Positions 1-7,445 of a stretch of DNA of 37,389 bases are shown piece by piece. Position 1 is the stretch's first letter. The number at the start of each line of letters is the position of its first letter. The notes beneath the pieces were generated by a model. The model saw only the letters and a list, made by a program, of their open reading frames with translations. It was not told the DNA's origin and made no database searches. This DNA comes from CAYHWW01 sp964360145 (GTDB lineage Bacteria; Bdellovibrionota; UBA1018; CAYHWW01), in the NCBI GenBank assembly GCA_964360145.1, contig CAYHWW010000017.1, positions 1 to 37,389 on the forward strand. Direction: 5' to 3'. The translations under genes were made by a program, and so were the position numbers.

Positions 1-43
1 GGCGGTTCACCCCAATTCCAGCGCCCACCCCCCCCCCCCCCCC
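1..43. other. Contig left end with poly-C run
   Basis: Positions 28-43 are 16 consecutive C residues just inside the contig edge. Together with the long G run at the other end this looks like a sequencing or assembly artefact, so sequence left of about position 44 should not be trusted. No gene is visible here. Confidence 0.6.
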
Positions 44-293
44 GCCCCTCATGGGCGCTAAACGCGACATTCGCAGGGGGGGAAGGCGGAGTTTGTGCTG
101 GAGTTCCAACGTGTTCCCACGGGTCAGGTCCCTTCTCCGACTCTTTTCGTCGTAATTACCTGATTGTTTTAATCTAAATTAGGGCTACTACGGCAATCTT
201 TGCCCCCCGTCGGCATGGCACCGGTGCCGGGCGGACACTGGGGCCACGGCGCGCCGCCACCTGGCCTCGCCCACCGCCACGCACTGTCATCGC

Positions 294-314
294 ACTCAAT
301 TGAAATAATTGAGT
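294..314. promoter_or_regulatory. Inverted repeat upstream of matrixin operon
   Basis: Perfect 8-bp arms ACTCAATT (294-301) and AATTGAGT (307-314) flank the 5-nt spacer GAAAT. The repeat lies in the 407-nt non-coding leader (44-450) before the matrixin gene, about 65-90 bp upstream of the start predicted from the sigma54-like site at 355-370, a distance typical of an activator-binding site. Otherwise the leader holds only an AT-rich patch around 150-180. The open frames crossing it have no recognisable protein features. Confidence 0.4.
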
Positions 315-354
315 CAACCCGCCACACCCAGGATATTTCGCGGCCCCCCTTCCC

Positions 355-370
355 TGGCACGGCCCTTGTA
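355..370 (+). promoter_or_regulatory. Sigma54-like promoter (GG...GT variant)
   Basis: TGGCACGGCCCTTGTA matches the sigma54 consensus TGGCACG-N4-TTGCW at every defined position except the -12 C, which is T here (GG-N10-GT). The predicted start is near 381, about 70 nt before the matrixin ATG. The change in the -12 GC dinucleotide lowers confidence. The inverted repeat at 294-314 sits where an enhancer-binding protein would act. Confidence 0.35.
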
Positions 371-450
371 CTAGAATGGACTCGCTACCCGGCATGGATT
401 GGCCGGACAGCACTGCGCCCCTCGCGCAGCACTCCACGGAAGGATGACGT

Positions 451-2399
451 ATGCGGACCACGGATCGGTCCAGCGGTGAGGGTTCCACCCCCGCATCGCT
501 GCGATTTATTTTTATCATTGCAGCTCTCGTCGGCGCCCCCTCCGCCCACGGCTTCATCCAAACTCGCACTGCCGGCGGCACCCCCGTCAGTTGGGGCGGC
601 GGCAACACGCTGACTTTCCGCGCCAACACCACGAACACCAGTGGGCTCGCCGCCAACACGCTGCTCGATATTTTCACGACGAGCCTCAACCGCTGGAAGA
701 ACGCCGCCTCCAATGGCTTCAACTTCGTCTATTACCAAGGCACCAACACCGGCACCTACCCCAACTACACGGGCTCCACCGTGGATAACTCCATTTTCTT
801 CACCAGCAACGGTTCAAACTCCGGCGATCAGCTGGGCTGCGGCACGGTGGCGGTCACCCAAGTCTGGTACAACTCAGGCAACGGCGGGGCGTTTAAAGCC
901 GACGTGCGCTTCAACGATCAGTGTTTCCGCTTCACCACCACACCGTCAGACACCGCAAGCCAGCGCAATATCTACCTGCCCGATGTCACCACCCACGAGC
1001 TCGGCCATGCCCTCGGCCTCGATCACTCGCAAAATCTGCAATCCAGCATGGTCTACACCGCCTGGATCCAAGAAGCCTACTTGAGCTGCGATGACCACGC
1101 CGCGATGAACGCCCTCTACTCAAGCAACACAAACTACGGAAACATCTCCGGCCGCGTGCTCTCGCCGTCGGGCTCCCCCCTCTTCGGCGCCATCGTCGAA
1201 GCAGTGAGCCTCGAACGTGGCAAAGCGGTGGTGAGCGCCATCACCGAAGCAGACGGCTCTTTCAATATCCGCGGAGTAGAAGTCGGCAACTACGCCATCA
1301 TGACGTCGCCCTTTTACCCGGGCGCGGCGAGCCTCTCCCGCTACTTCGCCGGCATGAACACCAACGTGTGCGGAGGCGGCACCGCCTTTGCGCGCACCAC
1401 TGCCATGGTCAGCGGCGGGCTTGCCCGCACGGTGGCCGTGTCCCGGGCCGGCACAAGCGCCTTCGGCGACGTGACCGTGAGCTGCTCCAGCACCGCATCC
1501 CCCTTCTCCGGCGCTGAACGCTACCTCGGCACCGCTCCTCGCCTCGTGCAAAACGGGACGCTGCCCGCCGCCACTGCATCTGCCTTCAGTGGCAGCGCAG
1601 GCGCTGCCGGGTCCACCCACTACTACCTTCTCCAAGGCATGACCGGCGCCTTCCTCGTCCATGCCGCCGCCCACTCCCTCTACTCCCGCAGCGACGTCAC
1701 CGTGGACCTCCTCGACCGCACGGGGGCGCGGCTGGCCGGCGCGCAGTCCTTCGACAACGTCTTCATCGCCCCCAATGGCAGCGGCTACACGAACTACGAC
1801 AGTCAGGCCTCCCTTTCGCTGGGCTCCTCCCCCACCGACATCATCGTGCGAGTCACCCAACGCGCAACCTTGGCCAATGGCGCCTTCCCCTCTGGCTCCA
1901 CCGGCGTTGACTCCGCGCCGTTTTACGTGCTCACCGTGAGCCGAGGCGTCAGCGCAGCCAACATCGCTTATGAAATGAACGCCCGCTGCGAGGCTCAGGA
2001 CAGTTTCAGTGCCTACGCCCAGGCAGGGGACCCTGGCACCATGCCCGGCGCCGCGGCGCCGAGCAGCCAAAAGAAAAGCGGGGGCTGCGGCATGATCCAG
2101 TACACAGGGGATGACGAGGGGCCATTCAGCGGCGGCGGTGCCCACACCCGCATGGGCAACTTCCTGCTACTAGCCCTAGCCATGATGGTGGCACACCGCG
2201 CCGGGAGGCTCGTCNNNNNNNNNNNNNNNNNNNNNNNNNNNNNNNNNNNNNNNNNNNNNNNNNNNNNNNNNNNNNNNNNNNNNNNNNNNNNNNNNNNNNN
2301 NNNNNNNNNNNNNNCTTCCTGCTACTAGCCCTAGCCATGATGGTGGCACACCGCGCCGGGAGGCTCGTCCCTCGGCAAAAAATGCCACAGCAGCTCTAG
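451..2399 (+). CDS. Secreted matrixin-type zinc metalloprotease with C-terminal anchor
   Basis: The zinc site is HELGHALGLDHS, with H182, H186 and H192 as ligands and E183 as catalytic base: the HExxHxxGxxH signature of matrixins (M10/metzincin). A hydrophobic stretch near residues 18-33 is a signal peptide. Residues about 230-290 (GNISGRV...ADGSFNIRGVEVGNYAI) read as a carboxypeptidase-regulatory/Cna-B-like beta sandwich. The C-terminus has GGCGMI, a hydrophobic helix (MGNFLLLALAMMVA), then basic residues, resembling Cys-containing sorting tails such as MYXO-CTERM. The 100-N gap interrupts the last codons, but its 55-nt flanks are identical. Collapsing them gives a continuous frame ending ...GRLVPRQKMPQQL at the TAG at 2397-2399 (about 597 aa). 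The start has a GGAAGG ribosome site. It probably degrades extracellular protein and may be surface-anchored. Confidence 0.88.
2160..2369. other. 100-N scaffold gap with 55-nt duplicated flanks
   Basis: Bases 2215-2314 are exactly 100 N. The 55 nt before the gap (2160-2214) are identical to the 55 nt after it (2315-2369). A default-length gap flanked by an exact repeat is the mark of two contigs that overlap by one k-mer but were not merged. The real sequence is probably continuous, with one copy and no missing bases. Confidence 0.9.
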
Positions 2400-2436
2400 T
2401 CCGGTCCTCGGCCTGCCGATCAGTGATCGAGGCGCC

Positions 2437-2871
2437 ATGGAAAACGAAATCGCGAAACTGCAGCGGGAGTACATCGCATCTTTCAGCGAGAAAGAGACGG
2501 AGCTCCGCGCCCTCATGGCCCCGTCCCATGGCGACGACAAGGCCCTCGCCCAAGCCCTGCACAAGATTGCGGGTTCCGGCGGCACCTACCGCATGCAGGC
2601 CCTCTCACGCTCCACCCGCGCTCTTGAGGTGGCGCTACTGAGCGGCGCCATCACTCTCTCCGGGGATCAGGGTCTCATCAACGTGTGGCTCCAGTTTTTC
2701 ACCACTGCCCGCAAGTCCTATGAAGGGCTCGCCGCCGCCGACCCCACTATTAAAGACTGCGAACACTGGCATAGCGCCGTGGGCCGCATCGACACCGCAC
2801 TCCAGAGTCTCTGGGAAAAAGTAGCTAAAACCCATAAAGCCCTCCGCCTCCAGGAAGAAGACGCGGCATGA
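2437..2871 (+). CDS. Hpt-domain phosphotransfer protein
   Basis: A 144-aa soluble, mostly helical protein. The segment ALHKIAGSGGTYRM carries the Hpt phospho-acceptor motif (HKxxGSxxxxG-like) with His42 as the likely phosphorylated residue. Hpt proteins relay phosphoryl groups between receiver domains. It lies 37 nt after the reconstructed matrixin stop, and its last codons overlap the next gene by 4 nt (ATGA), so translation is probably coupled. A weak CGAGG ribosome site precedes the ATG. With the next two genes it forms an Hpt-receiver-kinase module. The C-terminal third (about residues 90-144) has no recognised domain. Confidence 0.82.
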   Translation: MENEIAKLQREYIASFSEKETELRALMAPSHGDDKALAQALHKIAGSGGTYRMQALSRSTRALEVALLSGAITLSGDQGLINVWLQFFTTARKSYEGLAAADPTIKDCEHWHSAVGRIDTALQSLWEKVAKTHKALRLQEEDAA

Positions 2872-3278
2872 ACCACGCTCCATCACCGCTGCGCATCTTG
2901 CTCGCGGAGGACGACGCTTCCATCCGATCCATCGCGGAGTTGAGCCTCACGCGGGTGGGCGGCCACCATGTCACCGCGGTCACCGATGGCGCCGAGGCCC
3001 TGGCGAGCCTCAAGGATCGGACCTTTGATCTCATACTCCTCGACGTGATGATGCCCGGCATTGACGGTTTTGAAACCTGCCGCCGCATCAAGGGAAACCC
3101 AGCCACCGCCACAGTGCCCGTGGTTTTTCTCACCGCCCGGGCCCAAGCCCACGAAATGCAGCAGGGCCTGAGCCTCGGCGCCGTGGGTTACATCATCAAG
3201 CCCTTTGACCCCATGAATCTGCCCACGCAAATCAATGAAGTCCTTGCCAGGTGCCGTGATGGAAAAGAAGCCGCCTGA
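2868..3278 (+). CDS. Single-domain response regulator (CheY/Spo0F-like receiver)
   Basis: The 136 aa are a receiver domain only: acidic pocket D15/D16, phospho-acceptor D59 (LILLDVMMPG), switch T89 (VVFLTAR) and K111 (YIIKPF). There is no output domain, so it acts either as a phosphorelay intermediate or through protein-protein contacts. The start overlaps the Hpt gene by 4 nt and the end overlaps the kinase gene that follows. The simplest reading is kinase to receiver to Hpt or the reverse; the final target is not encoded nearby. Confidence 0.88.
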   Translation: MNHAPSPLRILLAEDDASIRSIAELSLTRVGGHHVTAVTDGAEALASLKDRTFDLILLDVMMPGIDGFETCRRIKGNPATATVPVVFLTARAQAHEMQQGLSLGAVGYIIKPFDPMNLPTQINEVLARCRDGKEAA

Positions 3279-4797
3279 ACAGATCACGTCCCGCTTCGGT
3301 GGCGGCATCCGTCGGCTGCTGCTTTGGGTCGGGTTGATCCTGACACTGCTCTCCATCAGCGTGCCCCTCTATCTGCTTTCACGCATGAATCAAGTCGCGG
3401 CTCTCCACCATATCTCCACGGAGAAATTGAACTACCTCATCGAGGTGGACATGTTCGAGACCGTGGCCAACGAGACCGGTGCCATCGCGAAGACCTATCT
3501 TGCAGGCAATACAACCAACCTCCCGATGATTACGAAGAATCGCGCCCTTCTCGAAGAGATCCTGAAAGATCTGGAGTCAGGCCGACTCTACAACACGGAG
3601 TACGCCCTCCTCGTCAATGTATTGCGGGAGCAATACACCGCCTGGGACCGTGCCGTGCTCTCACGGCTTGCTTCCCTGCCCCCGCCATCGCCACAGGCCG
3701 GCGAATCAGAATTCCTCAAGCTCAACGCGGCACTCAATCACCTGGAGTCCACCCTGCACAGCGACACCCTGAGGGCAGACGCCGTGGTGAATAAGATGAC
3801 ACGCTCCGCTCGATGGTTCGCCATCCTGGGGAGCATCGTGGTGCTATTGCTTGCCATGGGGGCCATGTCCTTTTTATGGTCCCAACTCATCCCCGGATTC
3901 AAAGCCCTCATGACCGCCGCCCATGAGATCAAGAGCGGTCGCTTGAACTATCGTCTCACAGGCCCCATCCTCACCCGAAGCGACGTATTCTCCATCGTGG
4001 CCGCGGCGTTCAATGAGATGGCCGAGTCTCTTGAAGAACAGAATGTAAAGCTGGTGGAACTCTCCCGCTTGAAAACAGATTTCGTTGCCACCGTGTCCCA
4101 CGAGCTGCGCACGCCGCTGACCTCCATCAAAGGGGGCTTGGGCCTCGTTCTCGGCGGCGTCATGGGCCCCCTGCCCTCCGAAGCCAAGAGCCTCCTTGAA
4201 ACCACCGCCCGCAACACGGATCGCCTCATCCGCCTCATCAACGACGTCCTCGACGTCTCGAAGATCGAGGCAGGCGCGATGAAACTCCACGTCAATCGCT
4301 TCGATGCGGCGGAGCTCATCACCCATGCGGTAAGTTCCATGGATGCCTATGCCAAGTCCCATGGGGTCACCGTGCGCTGGAAACCGCCGGCCAACTCCCC
4401 GCTCTTAGTGGTGGACCGTGACCGCTTCGAGCAGATCATCACCAACCTCCTCTCCAACGCCATCAAGTTCTCCCCCGACGACGGCATCGTGAACGTCACT
4501 CTGCAGGAGGAGCACGATCGCGTGCTTTTCAAAATCTCCGACCGTGGCCCTGGCATTCCCGCGGACAAGCAGCAGTACCTCTTCCGCAAATTCTCCCAGG
4601 TCTCCGGCAACGTCACAAATAAGAACGTGGAGGGCACGGGCCTGGGCCTTGCCATCTGCAAAGCCCTCGTGGAGGAACACGGCGGCCGCGTCTGGGTTGA
4701 ATCAGAGTCAGGCCAAGGCGCGGACTTTTACTTCTCGCTGCCCTGGAACGGCCGGGATCGCACGTCAGAGCCCGCGGACACGGGTGCTGCCGCCTGA
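3259..4797 (+). CDS. Membrane sensor histidine kinase
   Basis: Domains in order: an N-terminal transmembrane helix (LLLWVGLILTLLSISVPLYLL), a periplasmic four-helix-type sensor of about 150 residues, a second helix (WFAILGSIVVLLLAMGAM), HAMP, a HisKA dimerisation domain with SHELRTPL (His281), then HATPase_c with the N box NLLSNAIKF, G1 box DRGPGIP and G2 box GTGLGLAI. All catalytic boxes are intact. I prefer the ATG at 3259, preceded by CCAGG, over the in-frame ATG at 3235, which has no ribosome site. Either way it overlaps the receiver gene. The 3' end overlaps the opposing hydrolase gene by 70 nt; the kinase fold is complete before that overlap. Confidence 0.9.
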   Translation: MEKKPPEQITSRFGGGIRRLLLWVGLILTLLSISVPLYLLSRMNQVAALHHISTEKLNYLIEVDMFETVANETGAIAKTYLAGNTTNLPMITKNRALLEEILKDLESGRLYNTEYALLVNVLREQYTAWDRAVLSRLASLPPPSPQAGESEFLKLNAALNHLESTLHSDTLRADAVVNKMTRSARWFAILGSIVVLLLAMGAMSFLWSQLIPGFKALMTAAHEIKSGRLNYRLTGPILTRSDVFSIVAAAFNEMAESLEEQNVKLVELSRLKTDFVATVSHELRTPLTSIKGGLGLVLGGVMGPLPSEAKSLLETTARNTDRLIRLINDVLDVSKIEAGAMKLHVNRFDAAELITHAVSSMDAYAKSHGVTVRWKPPANSPLLVVDRDRFEQIITNLLSNAIKFSPDDGIVNVTLQEEHDRVLFKISDRGPGIPADKQQYLFRKFSQVSGNVTNKNVEGTGLGLAICKALVEEHGGRVWVESESGQGADFYFSLPWNGRDRTSEPADTGAAA

Positions 4798-5786
4798 ACC
4801 GCGGGCGTGGGCCTCAGCACGCGGGTGAAGAAATCCAGCACATGATTTTCGTAATCCTCGGGAGCTTTATTCCAGAGGCGCTCGTGGTTGCCGTAGGGCA
4901 CGAGCCATAATCCTTTATCCGTGGAGGCAAGCCGCGTGAGCCATTCCTGGGAATGGCGGTACGGCACGAAGTCATCATCAGCCCCGTGGATGAGGAGCAC
5001 GGGCTGTGTGATGCGGGGGCCGTAGACCTTGGCGTCAAGCTCGTTGAAGTCAGTGCCGTGCCAGAAGGAGAGGAGATACACGGCCTGATCCCGCATGAAC
5101 GTCGGCACCCAAGTCATGATGGGCACATCTTGAATGACGGCATGGAGGCTGGAAAACGGGTTTTCCGCCACAACCGCTGCGATGGCTTTCTCGGAGGCGG
5201 CGGCGAGCAATGAAGCCACGGCGCCCTGGGATGTGCCCATGACCACAATGGGCTCCCCCGCCCGCGATCCATGGGCCTTGGCCCACTCCACCGCGGCCCG
5301 CACGGACTCGGCCTCGTAACGACCAAAGCTGATACCTCGCCCGTCGTTGGGGGCCATACCGTGGTTTTGGCAATCGATGACCAACGCATCGTAGCCCGCC
5401 TTTTGAAGGTAGGGCACGTGCTTCACCATGGCACGACGGTCAGCCCCTCCACCGTGAACAAGGATAACCAGGGCTTTGCTGTCAGCAACAGCCTTCACAT
5501 ACCAGCCCTCGAAGCCCACTTCCCGGTCCGGGAGATGACGCGTGCCGGCGACTATTTGATACTTCAAGTTCCAGTCGCTACCGGGGTCGCCGCAAAATCG
5601 ATAGGCCTGCTTTTGATATTCAGAACAGGGGGCAAAGGCTTTGCCCTGGGACGTGGCCACCGCGGGGTGGTACCAACGGGGATAAAGGGCAGAGCGGGCC
5701 GCAAAGACCAGCATCGCGACATAGAGTACGGGCGCGAGCACCCCGAGGGCGGTTAGATATCGGGCCTTCAGCTTCATGGCATCCAT
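4728..5786 (-). CDS. Membrane-anchored alpha/beta hydrolase
   Basis: A 352-aa serine hydrolase of the alpha/beta fold. After a single N-terminal transmembrane anchor (YLTALGVLAPVLYVAMLVF) come the oxyanion-loop motif LVHGGG, the nucleophile elbow GTSQG (Ser186), the acid region LLIHGADDDFV and the catalytic His in PYGNHERLW. The substrate cannot be told; the family includes esterases, lipases and peptidases. I start it at the ATG at 5786 (MDAMKLKARY), because a longer frame would run into tRNA-Leu. The last ~23 codons are antisense to the kinase 3' end (70 nt overlap), which is unusual but keeps both frames open. Confidence 0.82.
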   Translation of the reverse strand: MDAMKLKARYLTALGVLAPVLYVAMLVFAARSALYPRWYHPAVATSQGKAFAPCSEYQKQAYRFCGDPGSDWNLKYQIVAGTRHLPDREVGFEGWYVKAVADSKALVILVHGGGADRRAMVKHVPYLQKAGYDALVIDCQNHGMAPNDGRGISFGRYEAESVRAAVEWAKAHGSRAGEPIVVMGTSQGAVASLLAAASEKAIAAVVAENPFSSLHAVIQDVPIMTWVPTFMRDQAVYLLSFWHGTDFNELDAKVYGPRITQPVLLIHGADDDFVPYRHSQEWLTRLASTDKGLWLVPYGNHERLWNKAPEDYENHVLDFFTRVLRPTPAVQAAAPVSAGSDVRSRPFQGSEK

Positions 5787-5869
5787 TGTACTCTGCCTTG
5801 ACGATGGAGGCGAGAGCGGGGTATTCACGGCTTTCCACCCATGGCGTCTACCCCCTTCTGAATGCATGT

Positions 5870-5956
5870 GCCCGGGTGGTGGAACTGGTAGACGCGCTGG
5901 ACTCAAAATCCAGTATCCTCACGGATGTGCGAGTTCGATTCTCGCCCCGGGCACCA
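5870..5956 (+). tRNA. tRNA-Leu (anticodon CAA)
   Basis: Acceptor strands GCCCGGG and CCCGGGC pair with discriminator A and an encoded CCA (5954-5956). The anticodon stem CTGGA/TCCAG encloses the loop CTCAAAA, with anticodon CAA at 5904-5906. A long variable arm (class II) and the T-loop TTCGATT follow. The 87-nt length suits tRNA-Leu. It decodes UUG. Confidence 0.96.
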
Positions 5957-6138
5957 ATTCCCAAAGGGAATTGGTGCAAAAACAGAGAACAAAATGCGCG
6001 AGCATTTTGCACATTCGGGGCGAGAATCGAAGCCCGGAAGGAGCGGGTGCCCAGCGGTGCTGGGCAGCGACTGAGGGCGGCCTGTCCGCGACGAGCAAAG
6101 CGAGGAGACGGATAGGCGATGCTCGCCCCGGGCACCAA
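5935..6138. repeat. tRNA-Leu-derived repeat and hairpin cluster
   Basis: The tRNA 3' end is copied twice downstream. A 22-nt direct copy with one mismatch lies at 6117-6138 (matching 5936-5957). A perfect 15-nt inverted copy of the T-arm (TTCGATTCTCGCCCC, 5935-5949) lies at 6017-6031. Between them are a perfect 12-bp hairpin with an AAA loop (5951-5977) whose left arm includes the tRNA CCA, an 8-bp hairpin CAAAATGC/GCATTTTG (5990-6009), and a 7-bp hairpin GCCCAGC/GCTGGGC (6049-6065). No U-tract follows the first hairpin on the + strand, so a simple intrinsic terminator is unlikely. It could be an integration scar or an interspersed palindromic repeat. Frames through it are not genes. Confidence 0.75.
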
Positions 6139-6154
6139 CTTTCTGGCAGGTAAA

Positions 6155-6646
6155 TCACTCACGCTCATTTGCAGGCCTCGTCTCCACGTCACCCTGCTTA
6201 ACGGTGAGTGAATCATATACGCTATTCCGGGACGGAACGGCCCGGGCGGCCTCCAACAACTGACTCATCGACGCCTTTGCTGCATCGATCGCAGCGGGAG
6301 AAACCTGTCTCTGATCAGCCTGGGGCTCTTTATTGACGCCAGAAATGGGAGTCTTGTACATCACCGCCTCCACCCGGGGCCGCGCACTCACGATGAGATT
6401 GCAGGATTCATCGGTGGGGCATTCGAATGCCACCGTTCCTGAATTTGACTCGTATCGTGGGTAGCTTTTCCCTATGGGGGCTTCGGCGATCAATGAAATG
6501 GCCTCAGTGACGTGATGCAGCTCGTGCTTATGTAGTGTCACGGCATCCACGCGCACCAAGGTTCGCTCACTTGTGAAAAAACGCGTAGCTGACACGCCAT
6601 ATCCGATGGCGCATCCGATCATGATCATAAAAATGTTCTTCAACAT
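6155..6646 (-). CDS. Small single-pass membrane protein, unknown function
   Basis: A 163-aa protein with an N-terminal hydrophobic segment (IFMIMIGCAIGYGVSA) that serves as signal anchor, then a soluble domain with a Cys pair (FECPTDESCNL) and a hydrophilic tail. No family recognised. The ATG at 6646 has a strong GGGGAGA ribosome site 5 nt upstream; the longer TTG start at 6661 is less likely. It is the last gene behind the TumE/antitoxin pair, 11 nt after the antitoxin stop, so the three may be co-transcribed. A decayed copy of its 3' end lies upstream at 7446-7549, so this gene or its ancestor was once duplicated around the toxin module. Confidence 0.7.
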   Translation of the reverse strand: MLKNIFMIMIGCAIGYGVSATRFFTSERTLVRVDAVTLHKHELHHVTEAISLIAEAPIGKSYPRYESNSGTVAFECPTDESCNLIVSARPRVEAVMYKTPISGVNKEPQADQRQVSPAAIDAAKASMSQLLEAARAVPSRNSVYDSLTVKQGDVETRPANERE

Positions 6647-6657
6647 AGAATCTCCCC

Positions 6658-7026
6658 TCAAGCCACAGCCAGCCGCAGCTCATCCACCAAGCTCACGGGC
6701 GATTGCACATCCCCGCGCTTGCCCTTGCCCTTCTTGAAGCTGATGAGCCCCAGGCTCTCAAGTAGAAGTAGGTCGCGGTACACAGACTTGAATCCCCGAT
6801 CTACCATCTGGGCGACCTGCGAGATGGACTTGGGCTTGCGATCGCGGATGGTGCGCCAGAGTTCGAGGCGCTTATCCGTGAGGACCTTGCGCACGGCATC
6901 CAAGGATTCAAAGTATTCGCCGGTCTTCTTTTTTACCGTCTCGCCACGATCCAGCGCTTTAGCGACCTGGCGTAGCTCGTCGTTGAATTCCTCGCGGGAC
7001 TTGATTCGGATTTTTTTGATTTTCAT
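6658..7026 (-). CDS. HTH antitoxin/repressor partner of TumE-type toxin
   Basis: A 122-aa basic protein with a winged-helix DNA-binding region: RKPKSISQVAQMVDRGFKSVYRDLLLLESLGLI fits the recognition part of the HTH antitoxins that accompany TumE-like toxins. The N-terminal half (REEFNDELRQVAKALDRGE...) may contact the toxin. Its ATG overlaps the toxin-frame stop by 4 nt (ATGA), the usual toxin-first order for this family. It likely represses the module through the 12-bp inverted repeat upstream of the toxin. This gene is intact although the toxin frame is interrupted. Confidence 0.75.
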   Translation of the reverse strand: MKIKKIRIKSREEFNDELRQVAKALDRGETVKKKTGEYFESLDAVRKVLTDKRLELWRTIRDRKPKSISQVAQMVDRGFKSVYRDLLLLESLGLISFKKGKGKRGDVQSPVSLVDELRLAVA

Positions 7027-7328
7027 GGCTTATCCTCCACTCGTTTAATCGCACTTAAATAATCTTCGATAAGGATGGCGACCGATATGAATTTGTAAGG
7101 GACCTCGTCGCCGTTCGCACGGTGGACATGATGTCCCTTGGGATAGTGGTTGTCGATGAGCACGATCACATGTCATGAAAACGGATCAACCAAAGCCAGC
7201 CGATAGCGCACTCCGTCTGGGTACTTCTCAGAGCGGGGGACTTTCCAAATGACCGCCTCGCGGAGCTTTCCGCTGGGTAGCGTCAGTTTCTCCCGAAATA
7301 CCAATATCCCACGCTTTGATTTGGCCAT
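7023..7328 (-). pseudogene. tumE: TumE-like toxin, interrupted by an in-frame TGA
   Basis: Reading from the ATG at 7328 gives MAKSKRGILVFREKL..., then VIWKVPRSEKYPDGVRYRLALVDPFS, a TGA stop (7173-7175), then HVIVLIDNHYPKGHHVHR..., and a normal end at 7023-7025. This matches the TumE-like (DUF6516) toxin pattern: an N-terminal strand pair, then D-N-x-x-x-K-G-x-H-x-H and a PY-F-S segment. The frame does not shift; a single base change (for example GGA to TGA) would explain it. Either the toxin is inactivated or this is a sequence error. It has its own ribosome site (AGGGA) and promoter-operator. About 101 codons including the stop, normal length for the family. Confidence 0.7.
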
Positions 7329-7340
7329 TTGGTCCCTGCT

Positions 7341-7372
7341 AATACTATGTCATATCATGACATAGTATTCAA
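7341..7372 (-). promoter_or_regulatory. Toxin-antitoxin promoter and operator
   Basis: A perfect inverted repeat with 12-bp arms, AATACTATGTCA (7341-7352) and TGACATAGTATT (7358-7369), with 5 nt between, lies 12 nt upstream of the toxin ATG. On the minus strand it overlaps a candidate sigma70 promoter: -35 TTGAAT (7372-7367), 17-nt spacer, -10 CATAGT (7349-7344). A repressor bound here would block transcription, as expected for autoregulation by the HTH antitoxin. Confidence 0.7.
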
Positions 7373-7445
7373 GAGCTTGTGTGGTGTCACTGCGGTGTCA
7401 ACACCCGGGTAAAACCAAGATCCTATTGGTGGTCACAGAGATAGA

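Noticed and set aside
174..738. Long frames on both strands before and within the matrixin gene
   Set aside because: They are shadows of the GC-rich matrixin frame and its leader, with no domains, signal peptide or ribosome site.
1120..2145. 341-codon minus-strand frame inside the matrixin gene
   Set aside because: Antisense to a clear protease; Gly/Ala/His-rich composition typical of a shadow frame.
5951..5977. Post-tRNA hairpin as an intrinsic terminator
   Set aside because: The 12-bp stem is perfect but an A-rich stretch, not a T-tract, follows on the + strand.
5848..6216. Open frames on both strands across tRNA-Leu and its repeat cluster, reading GENRTRTS... on the minus strand
   Set aside because: This reading is a well-known false protein produced by translating tRNA and adjacent repeats; there is no ribosome site or domain.
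7173..7175. TGA in tumE as a selenocysteine codon
   Set aside because: The family has no Sec at this place, no SECIS-like hairpin follows the TGA, and no selenocysteine genes are visible.
7396..7430. Possible second copy of the tRNA-Leu 3' end (ACCCGGGTAAAACCA) as an attachment site
   Set aside because: The similarity is too short and gapped to tell from chance.
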